Shown here one piece after another: positions 1 through 6,464 of a stretch of DNA of 23,660 nucleotides (positions within the stretch are counted from its first letter, which is position 1; each line of letters opens with the position of its first letter). The notes under the pieces are model-generated. The model had not been told where the DNA came from. It did no database searches and saw only the letters and a program-made list of their open reading frames with translations. Source of the stretch: Desulfovibrio sp. UBA6121 (GTDB lineage: Bacteria; Desulfobacterota; Desulfovibrionia; Desulfovibrionales; Desulfovibrionaceae); contig DIVX01000010.1 in assembly GCA_002422505.1 (NCBI GenBank), forward strand, positions 1-23,660, read 5' to 3'. Both the position numbers and the translations under genes were made by a program.

Positions 1-156
1 CTTGCCCCGCCCTGGCCAGCTCTGGAGCAGCCCTGGAAGGCGCTGAACACCCTGGTGCTGCCGCCCCCCCTGGGGGCCATCTGCGCCATGCGCATCGACT
101 TTGTGGACTACCAGCCCCTGACGCCCATCTATTCCTGGAGCACGGAGCCGGGCTAG
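1..156 (+). CDS. 3' end of an unrecognised protein gene (partial)
   Basis: Frame 1 is open from the window edge to a TAG at 154-156 and gives a 51-residue C-terminal tail. It contains a Pro/Leu-rich stretch followed by a segment ending in Ile-Tyr-Ser-Trp-Ser-Thr-Glu-Pro-Gly. The hydrophobic-aromatic composition looks like real coding sequence. I do not recognise the family, and the start is outside the window. The first 36 bases recur almost exactly in the 3' flank at 166-201. Confidence 0.5.
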   Translation, partial: LAPPWPALEQPWKALNTLVLPPPLGAICAMRIDFVDYQPLTPIYSWSTEPG

Positions 157-165
157 CTCCCGCGC

Positions 166-201
166 CTTGCCCCGCCCTGGCCAGCTCTGGGGCAGCCCTG
201 G
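166..201 (+). repeat. Second copy of a 36-bp direct repeat (first copy 1-36)
   Basis: Bases 166-201 match bases 1-36 with a single mismatch (A27 versus G192). The offset is 165 bp, a multiple of three, so both copies lie in the same frame, but the second is past the TAG at 154-156. A partial further copy of the unit GGGGCAGCCCT follows to about 210. This looks like a local duplication that ran out of the coding region into the 3' flank. Confidence 0.7.
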
Positions 202-216
202 GGCAGCCCTCAGGCC

Positions 217-245
217 TTGACAGATTCGCGCCAGCGGGCGAATAT
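217..245 (+). promoter_or_regulatory. Candidate sigma-70 promoter for the yqjD-like operon
   Basis: A perfect TTGACA lies at 217-222, followed after 17 bp by GAATAT at 240-245, a weak -10. It is about 75 bp upstream of the first gene start (321) and sits in the only non-coding stretch before that operon. The -35 is convincing and the -10 is not. Confidence 0.45.
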
Positions 246-320
246 CAGTCAGCCTTACACACAGCGCCCGCACCGGGCCGAAGCACATTCAAAAGCTCAT
301 CGCCCCCAAGGAGGCCAGCC

Positions 321-617
321 ATGTTCAAGGACAGCACCCACAGCGAGGAAATGGCCCAGGAACTGCGCGAGGTCATGGGCCATGCCCAGAAGCTCATCGA
401 GGCCACCGCAGGCGAGATAGACGACCGCACCCGCGCCGCCCGCGCCGTTCTTGAAGAACGCCTGGCCGTGGCAAAGGTCAAGTGCGGCGAACTGGAGGGG
501 CACCTCAAGAACCGCCTGCAGGACACGGACAAGATCATCCGCGAAAAGCCCTACTACGCCATTGGCGGCTCCTTCGTCATCGGGCTGATGCTTGGCTGGT
601 TGATGGGCCGGAAGTAG
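321..617 (+). CDS. DUF883 (ElaB/YqjD-like) membrane-anchored protein
   Basis: This 98-residue protein has a long charged amphipathic helical region (about residues 8-70) with coiled-coil character. It ends in a short hydrophobic anchor (about 78-95) preceded by Arg-Glu-Lys-Pro-Tyr-Tyr and closing with Gly-Arg-Lys, the typical DUF883 C-terminus. In E. coli the family (YqjD, ElaB) is inner-membrane anchored and reported to bind ribosomes in stationary phase; the same role here is inferred. The start is fixed by an AAGGAGG at 307-313. It is the first gene of a three-gene set with the order yqjD-yqjE-yqjK, which supports the family call. Confidence 0.85.
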   Translation: MFKDSTHSEEMAQELREVMGHAQKLIEATAGEIDDRTRAARAVLEERLAVAKVKCGELEGHLKNRLQDTDKIIREKPYYAIGGSFVIGLMLGWLMGRK

Positions 618-619
618 CC

Positions 620-997
620 GTGAAGCCGCAGTTTCTGGAAGATCTCGACCTCGGCGGCGCCTCCGGGCGCGTCGCCGGGGCCGTGGCGCAAACCCTCAGG
701 GACCGCGTTGAGCTCTTGGGCCTTGAACTGCGCGAGGACAAGATCCGGCTGGTGCAGGTGCTCATCCTGGCCTGCTTCGGCGTGGTCTTCAGTCTTCTGG
801 GGCTGGTTTTGTGCATCCTGACCCTGTTTGCGGCCCTGCCGGAAGAATGGCGCGTGGCGGGCATGGGCGTGCTGGCCGGGGCCAGCCTGGTCACCGCCGC
901 CTGGGCCTTCTGCGGGCTCAAGAGCCGCCTGGCCGGGCGCAGGCACATGTTCGCTCAAACCCTGGCCGAGCTGGAAAAGGACAAGGCATGTTTCTAG
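620..997 (+). CDS. YqjE-like DUF1469 (phage holin superfamily III) membrane protein
   Basis: The GTG start at 620 lies 2 bp after the previous stop, with a GGAAG about 6 bp upstream, giving 125 residues. The frame is open further upstream, but that stretch overlaps the previous gene. An N-terminal amphipathic segment rich in Arg/Glu (about 17-42) leads into two membrane helices (about 45-72 and 77-100). A charged C-terminal helix follows. This is the layout of the YqjE/DUF1469 family, whose molecular function is not established. The gene overlaps the next by 10 bp, which implies co-translation. It is probably an envelope stress or stationary-phase protein acting with its upstream neighbour, by analogy with the E. 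coli operon. Confidence 0.8.
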   Translation: MKPQFLEDLDLGGASGRVAGAVAQTLRDRVELLGLELREDKIRLVQVLILACFGVVFSLLGLVLCILTLFAALPEEWRVAGMGVLAGASLVTAAWAFCGLKSRLAGRRHMFAQTLAELEKDKACF

Positions 998-1197
998 ACG
1001 CCGAACTCAAGGAAGTGGCCCAGGCCAAGGCCCGGCTGGCCGTGCAGGCCGACCTGCGCCGCCAGGTCATCCAGCTGGAGCTGCTGGCCCTGCGCTCGCG
1101 CGCGCGGCGCAGCTTCTCCGGCCTGGCGCTGGGTTTCGGCCTGGCGGGCAAGGTGCTCGATTTTCTCACCGCCCGCCGCAGACGCCGGGAGCCCTGA
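988..1197 (+). CDS. Small basic YqjK-like protein
   Basis: The ATG at 988 starts inside the last codons of the YqjE-like gene (10-bp overlap) and gives 69 residues. The N-terminal two thirds are an amphipathic helix with regularly spaced Arg and Leu. A short hydrophobic patch (about 43-60, Gly-rich) follows, and the last residues are a run of Arg. Position, size class and composition match YqjK, the third gene of the E. coli yqjDEK operon, but the sequence is too short and variable for a firm family assignment. The overlap and shared strand argue that it is a real operon member. Confidence 0.65.
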   Translation: MFLDAELKEVAQAKARLAVQADLRRQVIQLELLALRSRARRSFSGLALGFGLAGKVLDFLTARRRRREP

Positions 1198-1234
1198 TTC
1201 CGGCCTGGGCGCGCAGGGCCCGGCTTCCACGGCC

Positions 1235-1263
1235 TTGACCCCCAGCCCTTGATGCACTATCGT
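1235..1263 (+). promoter_or_regulatory. Candidate promoter upstream of the greA leader
   Basis: TTGACC at 1235-1240 is separated by 17 bp from TATCGT at 1258-1263. If it is used, the greA transcript would begin near 1270 and run through the intrinsic hairpin at 1283-1305 before reaching greA. Both boxes are only partial matches (5/6 and 4/6). Confidence 0.35.
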
Positions 1264-1282
1264 TCCCCGACTTTGGCAGGCG

Positions 1283-1319
1283 GCCTGCGGGAAGTCCCCG
1301 CAGGCTTCCTTTTTGTTTT
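1283..1319 (+). terminator. Intrinsic terminator or attenuator between the yqj-like operon and greA
   Basis: A perfect 9-bp stem (GCCTGCGGG at 1283-1291 with CCCGCAGGC at 1297-1305) encloses a 5-nt loop and is followed by a T-rich tract (TTCCTTTTTGTTTT). This is a textbook Rho-independent terminator. It lies 86 bp after the YqjK-like stop and 64 bp before the greA start. It may end the upstream operon, attenuate greA, or both. Confidence 0.85.
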
Positions 1320-1368
1320 GCCCAGACCCTGCGGCGTTCGCCGCCGCGAGATGCAGAGAGGCAGCACC

Positions 1369-1863
1369 ATGTCGAGCATTCCCATTTCCCAGGAAGGCTA
1401 CAAGCTCATGAAAAAAGAGCTGGAGAGCCTGAAGAAGCAGCGCCCCGAGGTCTCCGAGGCCATCCGCCTTGCGCGTGAGGAAGGCGACCTGCGCGAGAAC
1501 GGCGGCTACCACGCCGCAAGAGAGCGCCAGGGCATGATGGAGGCGCGCATCAACTTCATCGAATCGCGCATGGCCAAATACAACGTCATCGACATGAACG
1601 CCCTTGGCGGCGAGAAGATCAGCTTTGGCGCAACGGTGGGCCTGGAAGACGTGGAGAGCGGCGAGAAAAAGCGCTATACCCTGCTCGGTCCGGACGAAAC
1701 CGGCTTCTGCAAGGGCAGCGTGTCCATCCTCTCCCCTGTTGGGCAGGCCCTGCTGGGCAAGAACCAGGGCGACGAGGTGGTCATCATCGTGCCGCGCGGC
1801 CGCGTGGAGTACGAGGTCCTGAGCATCGAATTCAACGGCCCGGCCATCAGCCTCGACGAATAG
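1369..1863 (+). CDS. greA: Transcription elongation factor GreA
   Basis: This 164-residue protein (family usually about 158) matches GreA end to end. The N-terminal coiled-coil domain (about 8-78) carries the acidic tip, read here as Glu-Glu-Gly-Asp-Leu-Arg-Glu-Asn-Gly-Gly-Tyr-His around residues 37-48. The C-terminal FKBP-like domain (about 83-160) includes the conserved Ser-Pro-Val-Gly-Gln-Ala-Leu-Leu-Gly-Lys segment. GreA inserts its coiled coil into the RNA polymerase secondary channel and stimulates cleavage of backtracked transcripts. The ATG at 1369 is preferred over the upstream in-frame extension to 1249, because it follows a GAGAGG and gives the family's usual N-terminus. The gene is probably transcribed alone, behind a strong terminator-like hairpin. 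Confidence 0.95.
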   Translation: MSSIPISQEGYKLMKKELESLKKQRPEVSEAIRLAREEGDLRENGGYHAARERQGMMEARINFIESRMAKYNVIDMNALGGEKISFGATVGLEDVESGEKKRYTLLGPDETGFCKGSVSILSPVGQALLGKNQGDEVVIIVPRGRVEYEVLSIEFNGPAISLDE

Positions 1864-1957
1864 AAGACGAATAGCGCGCCTTTTGCGCCGGGGCGGCATA
1901 CCCGAACGCGGGCGCACAACGCCCCACGCCCCGGCGAACCTGCAGGCCCGCGCCGCC

Positions 1958-2032
1958 CAGACTCGCAGCAGCCAGACTCGCAGCGACCAGACTCGCAGCG
2001 ACCAGACTCGCAGCGACCAGACTCGCGCCGCC
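1958..2032. repeat. Five tandem 15-bp units between greA and the deacetylase gene
   Basis: Units start at 1958, 1973, 1988, 2003 and 2018. The three central ones are identical (CAGACTCGCAGCGAC); the first ends in AGC and the last diverges after CAGACTCGC. The unit length is a multiple of three, and the surrounding frame is open on both strands. There are no spacers, so it is not a CRISPR. The rest of the 216-bp gap (1864-2079) shows no clear promoter; the deacetylase ribosome binding site (GGGAGAG, about 2064) follows the repeat. Confidence 0.85.
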
Positions 2033-2079
2033 CTGGCGCGCAACAGCCAGCGGCGCGCCAAACCGGGAGAGCCCCCCTC

Positions 2080-3117
2080 ATGAACGCGCGAACAGCATCC
2101 TTGGCTGCCTTGCTGTTGCTTGTTGTGCTTGCCGCGCCGGTCCTCGGCCAGGCGCCTCGACCTGCGCCGGACCCGGCGCAGAGCGCCCTGGCCCTTTGGA
2201 CGCCCGCGCAACTGGACCAGCCCAAGAGCCCGGTCAGCATCAAGGCGGAGCGCGCCATCCGCCACCTTGCCGCGCCAGACGAAACCCCGCCCGCCCGCAC
2301 CAGCCCCCTGCACGCCCCCCAGCCCCTGGCCGAGGACCGGCGCGGCATCATCCGCCGCGTGGACCTGCCCGAGGGCGACCGCCGCGTGGCCCTGACCTTC
2401 GACCTTTGCGAGCGCGCGGTGCACGTCACCGGCTACGACGCCCGGCTGGTGGACGCCCTGCGCGCCGCCAACGCCAAGGCGACTTTCTTCGCCGGGGGCA
2501 AGTGGCTGCGCTCCCACCCGGAGCGCGCCCTGCAGCTCATGGCCGACCCCCGCTTCGAGCTGGGCAACCATAGCTGGACCCACGCCAACATGGCCGTGGC
2601 CCCCCAGGCCGAACGCCAACGCCAGGCCGACTGGACCAGCGCCCAGTTTGAGCTGCTGCGCGAGGAGCTGGACCGGCGGCTAACGGCGCGCGGGCTGGCC
2701 GCCCACGGCCCCGCCCCCCTGGCCCTGTTCCGGCTGCCCTACGGGCGCGGCGGGCAGGATGCGGCGCAGTTCCTCAACGCGCGCGGCATGGCGGTCATCC
2801 AGTGGGACGTGGTGGGCGAGGGTGGATGCGGCACGGCCCAGGAGCGGGCGCAGGAAATCGCCCGGACGGTGCGGCCGGGGTCCATTGTGCTGCTGCACGG
2901 CAACTGCGTTCCCAGGGATACGGCGGAACTGGTGCGCCGCCTGCTGCCGCTGCTGGCGGCCAAGGGCTACGCCACGGCCACCGTGGGCGAACTGCTGGCC
3001 GCAGGCGGGCCGCAGACCGTGGCCGAGGGCTACTTCACACAGCCGGGCGACAACGCCCAATACGACGACTGGTTCGCGGGCTATGGCGCCGGGCAGCGCA
3101 AGGCCGCCCGCAGGTAG
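2080..3117 (+). CDS. Secreted NodB-type polysaccharide deacetylase family protein
   Basis: A signal peptide (1-23, hydrophobic Leu/Val core) and a Pro/Ala-rich linker (24-90) precede a NodB homology domain (about 100-310) of 345 residues in total. Visible motifs are motif 1 Thr-Phe-Asp-Leu-Cys-Glu (106-111), motif 2 His-Ser-Trp-Thr-His (164-168), motif 3 Arg-Leu-Pro-Tyr-Gly (218-222), motif 4 around Trp-Asp (242-243), and motif 5 Leu-Leu-His-Gly (271-274). The family removes N- or O-acetyl groups from chitooligosaccharides, peptidoglycan or exopolysaccharides. The second Asp of the usual TFDD motif, a zinc ligand, is Leu109, so metal binding must differ or be weakened. The His pair and catalytic Asp108 remain. 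A short C-terminal Arg-rich tail ends the protein. It is convergent with the next gene (9-bp gap). Confidence 0.85.
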   Translation: MNARTASLAALLLLVVLAAPVLGQAPRPAPDPAQSALALWTPAQLDQPKSPVSIKAERAIRHLAAPDETPPARTSPLHAPQPLAEDRRGIIRRVDLPEGDRRVALTFDLCERAVHVTGYDARLVDALRAANAKATFFAGGKWLRSHPERALQLMADPRFELGNHSWTHANMAVAPQAERQRQADWTSAQFELLREELDRRLTARGLAAHGPAPLALFRLPYGRGGQDAAQFLNARGMAVIQWDVVGEGGCGTAQERAQEIARTVRPGSIVLLHGNCVPRDTAELVRRLLPLLAAKGYATATVGELLAAGGPQTVAEGYFTQPGDNAQYDDWFAGYGAGQRKAARR

Positions 3118-3126
3118 CGCCGGAAC

Positions 3127-3597
3127 TTAAGGGTAGCGAGGCCGGGAGCGCACCAGCTCCAGGTACGCGGCCGGGCCTTTCTCGCGCAGAATCTCGCCGT
3201 TCTTGCGCCAGCGCGGCACAAGGGCCTCGGGCAGGCCGGGGTTCGCGCAGGGAAAGTCCGGGCAGAGGCCGCAGAAATCCATTTCCCGCTCCATGGCGCA
3301 GGCGCGCACGCCGCACTCGCCCAGCAGGCAGCCGCCCTCGCGGCAGCCCGTGCACGCCCCCTGCGACAGGTACTCCAAGAGCTTGGCGAATTCGGCGTAG
3401 TTGCCCAGGGCCGGGGTCATGGGCTCCATGCGCTTGGCATACGCCGCAAAATTCGGCCCCAGCAGGTCGCGCAGGGCGCGGGCGTGGTTGCGTATGGCCC
3501 CGCCCGCAAAGGCCAGGCACCCGCCGCAAAACAGCCCGCACGGGGCCACAAGACGCCGCAGTTCAGAGCGCGAGGAAGTGAGAGCGGAAAAGGGCAT
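3127..3597 (-). CDS. Cys-rich DUF3795 domain protein
   Basis: This predicted cytoplasmic protein has 156 residues and eleven cysteines. An N-terminal Cys-Gly-Leu-Phe-Cys-Gly-Gly-Cys (20-27) is the DUF3795 signature. A central cluster lies at Cys82, 85, 90, 95 and 100, and a third group at Cys109, 112 and 117. The spacing suggests zinc or iron-sulfur binding; the biochemical function of the family is unknown. The ATG at 3597 is chosen because GGAGG sits 6 bp upstream; an in-frame extension to 3648 lacks a ribosome site. It is the last gene on this strand before a convergent neighbour. It lies 124 bp after the receiver-kinase gene, so it may be the operon's end or have its own promoter. That gap shows nothing convincing. 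Confidence 0.75.
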   Translation of the reverse strand: MPFSALTSSRSELRRLVAPCGLFCGGCLAFAGGAIRNHARALRDLLGPNFAAYAKRMEPMTPALGNYAEFAKLLEYLSQGACTGCREGGCLLGECGVRACAMEREMDFCGLCPDFPCANPGLPEALVPRWRKNGEILREKGPAAYLELVRSRPRYP

Positions 3598-3721
3598 GCT
3601 GCGCCTCCAGAGGATGGTATCGCGCTGAAGTACGCGAAACCAGCACAAACTCCAAGAGAGCGGACTACGGCTTTTTACGGCGCGGGCTGGCCTTGGGGCT
3701 GGCGTTCGCCCAAACAGGCCT

Positions 3722-4876
3722 TCAGCAGGGCAGAATGACTACGACCGTTGCGCCCTGGCCGGGCTGGCTGGAGATCTCGATGTCGCCGCCGAGGGCCTTC
3801 ACCGTGCCGTAGCTGACGGACAGCCCAAGGCCGGTGCCCTGGCCCACCTCTTTGGTGGAAAAGAAGGGCTCGAACACGCGGGGCAGGTGGGCGGGCAAAA
3901 TGCCGTGCCCGCTGTCCGCAACCTCGATGCGCACCTCGCGGTCCTGCTGCGTTGCGGCAAGACGCAGCGCGCCTCCGCCGGGCATGGCGTCCAGGGCGTT
4001 GTCCAGAATGTTGCCCAGGGCCGTGCGCAAGTCTGCTCCGGGCAGGCCCGCAGGCGGCAGGCCAAGGCCGGGCAGCGCGGGCGCAATGGCCGCCGTGAGC
4101 GTCACCCCGGCCGCATCCGCGCGGGCCTGGCGCTCGGCCAGCAGTTCGCCCAGCAGGCGGGCCAGGTCCAGGGTTTCCGCCGGGCCCTTGGGGGCCTCGC
4201 CGCCCTGCGGCTCCGCCTTGTGGCACAGGCACAAAAGCTTGGCGGTGATCTCTTTCACGCGCTGGCCGTGCTCGCGCATTTTGCGGGCGCTGGCCTGCAT
4301 TTCGGCCAGGGTGGCCGCAGGCGAAGCGGGAGACGCGGCAGGCGCGGCGCATGGCAACGCGGCCCCAAGGTCCAGGGCCAGGTCTTCCAGCCAGCCCGCC
4401 AGGCTGACCATGGTGTTCACGGGGTTGTTGATCTCGTGGGCCACGCCCTCGGCCATATGGCCCAGGGCGGCCATTTTGGCGGTCTCGGCCATGCGCTGGC
4501 CTTCCAGCCGCTCCTCGCGCCGGTCCTGCGCGCGCAAAATGGCCTCCACCAGGCGTTCAATGGGCACAGGCTTCACCAGATAGTCGGTGGCGCCCAGCTT
4601 CATGCCCTGAATGGCCGTGGCCAGATCGCGCTGGCCGGTGAGCATGAGCGCCTCGGCCTGGGGCTTGATTCTCTTGAGCTCCCGCAGCACTTCCAGGCCG
4701 TCCATGCCGGGCATGTTCACGTCCAGCACGGCCACGTCGAGCTCGTGCCCGGCGGCCAGGCGCAGGGCCTCCTCACCGTCGTAGGCGGTGCGGACCTGAA
4801 AACCCCGCGCCTGGAGCCGCTCGGCCAGAAGGTCGGCGAAGTCGCGCTCGTCGTCGACGAGCAGGACGGCGTTCAT
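3722..4876 (-). CDS. Receiver-histidine kinase fusion protein
   Basis: A receiver domain (1-120) with the acidic pocket Asp8/Asp9, phosphoacceptor Asp52 and Lys102 is fused to a kinase core. The DHp H-box has His147 in Gly-Val-Ala-His-Glu-Ile-Asn-Asn-Pro. The HATPase domain has an N-box (about 289-293), a G1 box Asp321-Ser-Gly-His-Gly and a G2 box Gly-Thr-Gly-Leu-Gly-Leu (347-352). There is no membrane segment, so it is a soluble 384-residue enzyme that receives a phosphoryl signal at its front and signals through its back. The region between H-box and N-box (about 171-245) is unusually Ala/Pro-rich. The gene starts 8 bp after the stop of a stand-alone receiver, its likely partner. Confidence 0.9.
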   Translation of the reverse strand: MNAVLLVDDERDFADLLAERLQARGFQVRTAYDGEEALRLAAGHELDVAVLDVNMPGMDGLEVLRELKRIKPQAEALMLTGQRDLATAIQGMKLGATDYLVKPVPIERLVEAILRAQDRREERLEGQRMAETAKMAALGHMAEGVAHEINNPVNTMVSLAGWLEDLALDLGAALPCAAPAASPASPAATLAEMQASARKMREHGQRVKEITAKLLCLCHKAEPQGGEAPKGPAETLDLARLLGELLAERQARADAAGVTLTAAIAPALPGLGLPPAGLPGADLRTALGNILDNALDAMPGGGALRLAATQQDREVRIEVADSGHGILPAHLPRVFEPFFSTKEVGQGTGLGLSVSYGTVKALGGDIEISSQPGQGATVVVILPC

Positions 4877-4884
4877 GCCCGCGC

Positions 4885-5343
4885 CTACTTCTTGTCGCCC
4901 TCGTGCATCACCTTGTCCGCCTCGTCGAAGTCTCCGGCCTGGGCGAAGGTGGCGGCCACCATCACGTCTTCCATCTTCTGGCGGTAGGCGCCCTTGATGC
5001 TCTTGACCAGGCGGTCGATGTCGACGGGCTTCTTGTGGTATTCGTAGGCGCCCAGCTGCATGCAGATTTCCTGGTCCTGCTCCGAGCCGTGGCCGGTGAG
5101 CACGATGACCTGGACCTCGGGGTGGGCCTTCTTGACCTTGCGCAGCACCTCGACGCCGTCGATGCCGGGCATGCGCAGGTCGAGCACCATAACATCCGGC
5201 GTGCCGTCCTTGATCATTTCCAGGGCGGTCTCGCCGTCGTGGGCCACTTCAGAGCCCATGTCGCGCATCTTCATGCGCTCGGCCAGAGTGTTGACGAAAT
5301 TCTCCTCATCATCAACCAGCAGCAGCTTGATCTTCTTGCTCAT
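4885..5343 (-). CDS. Stand-alone response regulator with a helical tail
   Basis: This is a single receiver domain (1-120) with Asp11/Asp12, phosphoacceptor Asp55, Thr83 and Lys105, followed by a 30-residue helical tail. It has no DNA-binding or enzymatic output domain, so it must act by protein contact or as a relay intermediate. The tail (127-146, Val-Met-Val-Ala-Ala-Thr-Phe-Ala-Gln-Ala-Gly...) closely resembles two repeats in the 95-aa protein encoded just upstream. AAGGAG lies 5 bp before the ATG at 5343. The 82-bp gap upstream contains no recognisable terminator, which suggests co-transcription with the 95-aa gene and the kinase that follows. Confidence 0.9.
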   Translation of the reverse strand: MSKKIKLLLVDDEENFVNTLAERMKMRDMGSEVAHDGETALEMIKDGTPDVMVLDLRMPGIDGVEVLRKVKKAHPEVQVIVLTGHGSEQDQEICMQLGAYEYHKKPVDIDRLVKSIKGAYRQKMEDVMVAATFAQAGDFDEADKVMHEGDKK

Positions 5344-5425
5344 GTGCACTCCTTGTTTGGGCGCTTTACGCGCGCACTGTTCCGGGAGCCCCGCGCGGGC
5401 CAGGGCCCCCGGTTTGGCGATTGGC

Positions 5426-5713
5426 TTAGGCTTCCGCCAGGCCGTAGGCCACGCGCACCCCGGAAAGCCCGACGGATTCCAGGAATCCGCAGGCCTGGGG
5501 CGGCGGCGCAAGCCGCTTGGGCCTGATCCCCAGCAACTCCAGGGCCTCGTCATGGCAATTGGCCTCGGCAAAGGCGGCGGCGGCAAACATGTCCGCCACA
5601 CCGGCTCCGCACTCCGTCACGCTGGCCATCCGCATGGCCTCTTCCCGCTCCCCGGCCTCGGCAAAAGCCAGTCCGGCGAAGGTGTCCTCAAGTCCCTTGA
5701 GCATTCCGAGCAT
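5426..5713 (-). CDS. 95-aa protein with two Phe-Ala-Glu-Ala helical repeats
   Basis: I do not recognise the family. The protein has two related about 19-residue segments. The first is at 11-29 (Thr-Phe-Ala-Gly-Leu-Ala-Phe-Ala-Glu-Ala-Gly...Glu-Glu-Ala) and the second at 42-61 (Met-Phe-Ala-Ala-Ala-Ala-Phe-Ala-Glu-Ala...Asp-Glu-Ala-Leu). They have the small/aromatic pattern of TPR-like helices. The same pattern forms the tail of the neighbouring response regulator, so the two may interact or share a partner. The C-terminal 30 residues are Pro/Gly-rich. AGGAGG sits 6 bp before the ATG at 5713; the in-frame extension to 5818 has no ribosome site. It probably heads the receiver/kinase sub-operon. 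Confidence 0.7.
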   Translation of the reverse strand: MLGMLKGLEDTFAGLAFAEAGEREEAMRMASVTECGAGVADMFAAAAFAEANCHDEALELLGIRPKRLAPPPQACGFLESVGLSGVRVAYGLAEA

Positions 5714-5790
5714 AATGTCCTCCTTGGGTCGCCGGCCGTGGCGTGCACTCCGTTGGCCGGGACGATGTGAAGTCAAGCTGCTACGTTGGA

Positions 5791-5818
5791 ATGCTACTCC
5801 TCTTGAACCAGAAATCAA
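5791..5818 (-). promoter_or_regulatory. Weak candidate promoter for the 95-aa/receiver/kinase genes
   Basis: On the minus strand TTGATT (5818-5813) is followed after 16 bp by TAGCAT (5796-5791). It falls in the 111-bp gap between the DHp-only gene and the 95-aa gene, the largest break in this part of the minus-strand block. Each box matches 4 of 6 consensus positions. Confidence 0.3.
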
Positions 5819-5824
5819 GTACCC

Positions 5825-6451
5825 CTAGGCCACGGGTTTGGGCAGGGAAAGCGCCAGGCCCTGCCCCCCGGGACCCGCGCACAGCCCGGCCCGCAGCGTG
5901 CGCGCGCACTGCTCCAGCTCTGCAAAGTCCGGCTGGGCGCGCAGGGCCTCGTAGCTGGGACCATCCAGCCGCACCACGGCCAGGCCGCCCTGTTCCTCCA
6001 CCGCGAGCACCAGCTGCGCGCCAGCGGCCAAAAGCCCCAGGCAGCAGTCCAGGGCCAGGCCCGCCAGGCCCATGGCCTCCAGGGCGCGCAGGCCGGTGCG
6101 CAGGCCGGTGCGGCCCTGGGCCAGCACCAAAGAAACGCGCCTGCGCGCGGCGTTGCGGCGCGTAAGCCCCACCAGGGAGCGCATGGCCTCGTTGACGTCC
6201 GCCCCGGCAGGGGCTGGTTCCGTGGCGTGGGCGCAGTAGTTCAGCTGCTCGGAAAGATTCATGCCCCGCTCCACCTGCTCCGCCAGAACGCCAAGCCCCT
6301 TCTTGAAGCGCTCGGCATGGACAAAGCCTTCTCCGCCCAGGGCCAGCAGGTCTTCCATGAGGCCTGCGGACTCGCGGATGGTGGCCAGGATGTTCTGCAT
6401 TTCGTGGGTGGCCCCGGCGGTGAGCCGCCCCATGAACATGGCGTCGCGCAT
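5825..6451 (-). CDS. DHp-domain protein with degenerate ATPase, probable histidine phosphotransferase
   Basis: The 208-residue protein begins with an H-box-like segment, His16 in Gly-Ala-Thr-His-Glu-Met-Gln-Asn-Ile-Leu-Ala, followed by a two-helix DHp arrangement (about 5-75). The remaining 130 residues have the size of a HATPase domain but lack an N-box and the Gly-rich ATP-lid motifs. This is the architecture of Spo0B and ChpT, which pass phosphoryl groups between receivers without ATP; the role here is inferred. There is no membrane segment. The start at 6451 lies 13 bp after the upstream receiver stop, with AAGGGGG within that overlap region. A 12-bp tandem duplication at 6086-6109 encodes a repeated Thr-Gly-Leu-Arg. 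Confidence 0.7.
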   Translation of the reverse strand: MRDAMFMGRLTAGATHEMQNILATIRESAGLMEDLLALGGEGFVHAERFKKGLGVLAEQVERGMNLSEQLNYCAHATEPAPAGADVNEAMRSLVGLTRRNAARRRVSLVLAQGRTGLRTGLRALEAMGLAGLALDCCLGLLAAGAQLVLAVEEQGGLAVVRLDGPSYEALRAQPDFAELEQCARTLRAGLCAGPGGQGLALSLPKPVA

Positions 6452-6464
6452 GGCTTTCGCCCCC

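Noticed and set aside
1249..1368. Longer GreA starting at 1249
   Set aside because: The extension translates the terminator hairpin and adds 40 residues not found in GreA; the ATG at 1369 has a ribosome site.
1958..2032. CRISPR array
   Set aside because: Units are directly adjacent with no spacers and only 15 bp long.
1883..2083. A 66-codon frame across the 15-bp repeats, ending in an ATGA overlap with the deacetylase gene
   Set aside because: Its only start is a TTG without a ribosome site, and the composition (Arg/Gln/Thr repeats) follows directly from the tandem repeat.
994..2619. A 541-codon open frame on the minus strand
   Set aside because: It runs antisense to greA and the deacetylase and is a by-product of GC-rich codon bias; no family pattern is seen in it.
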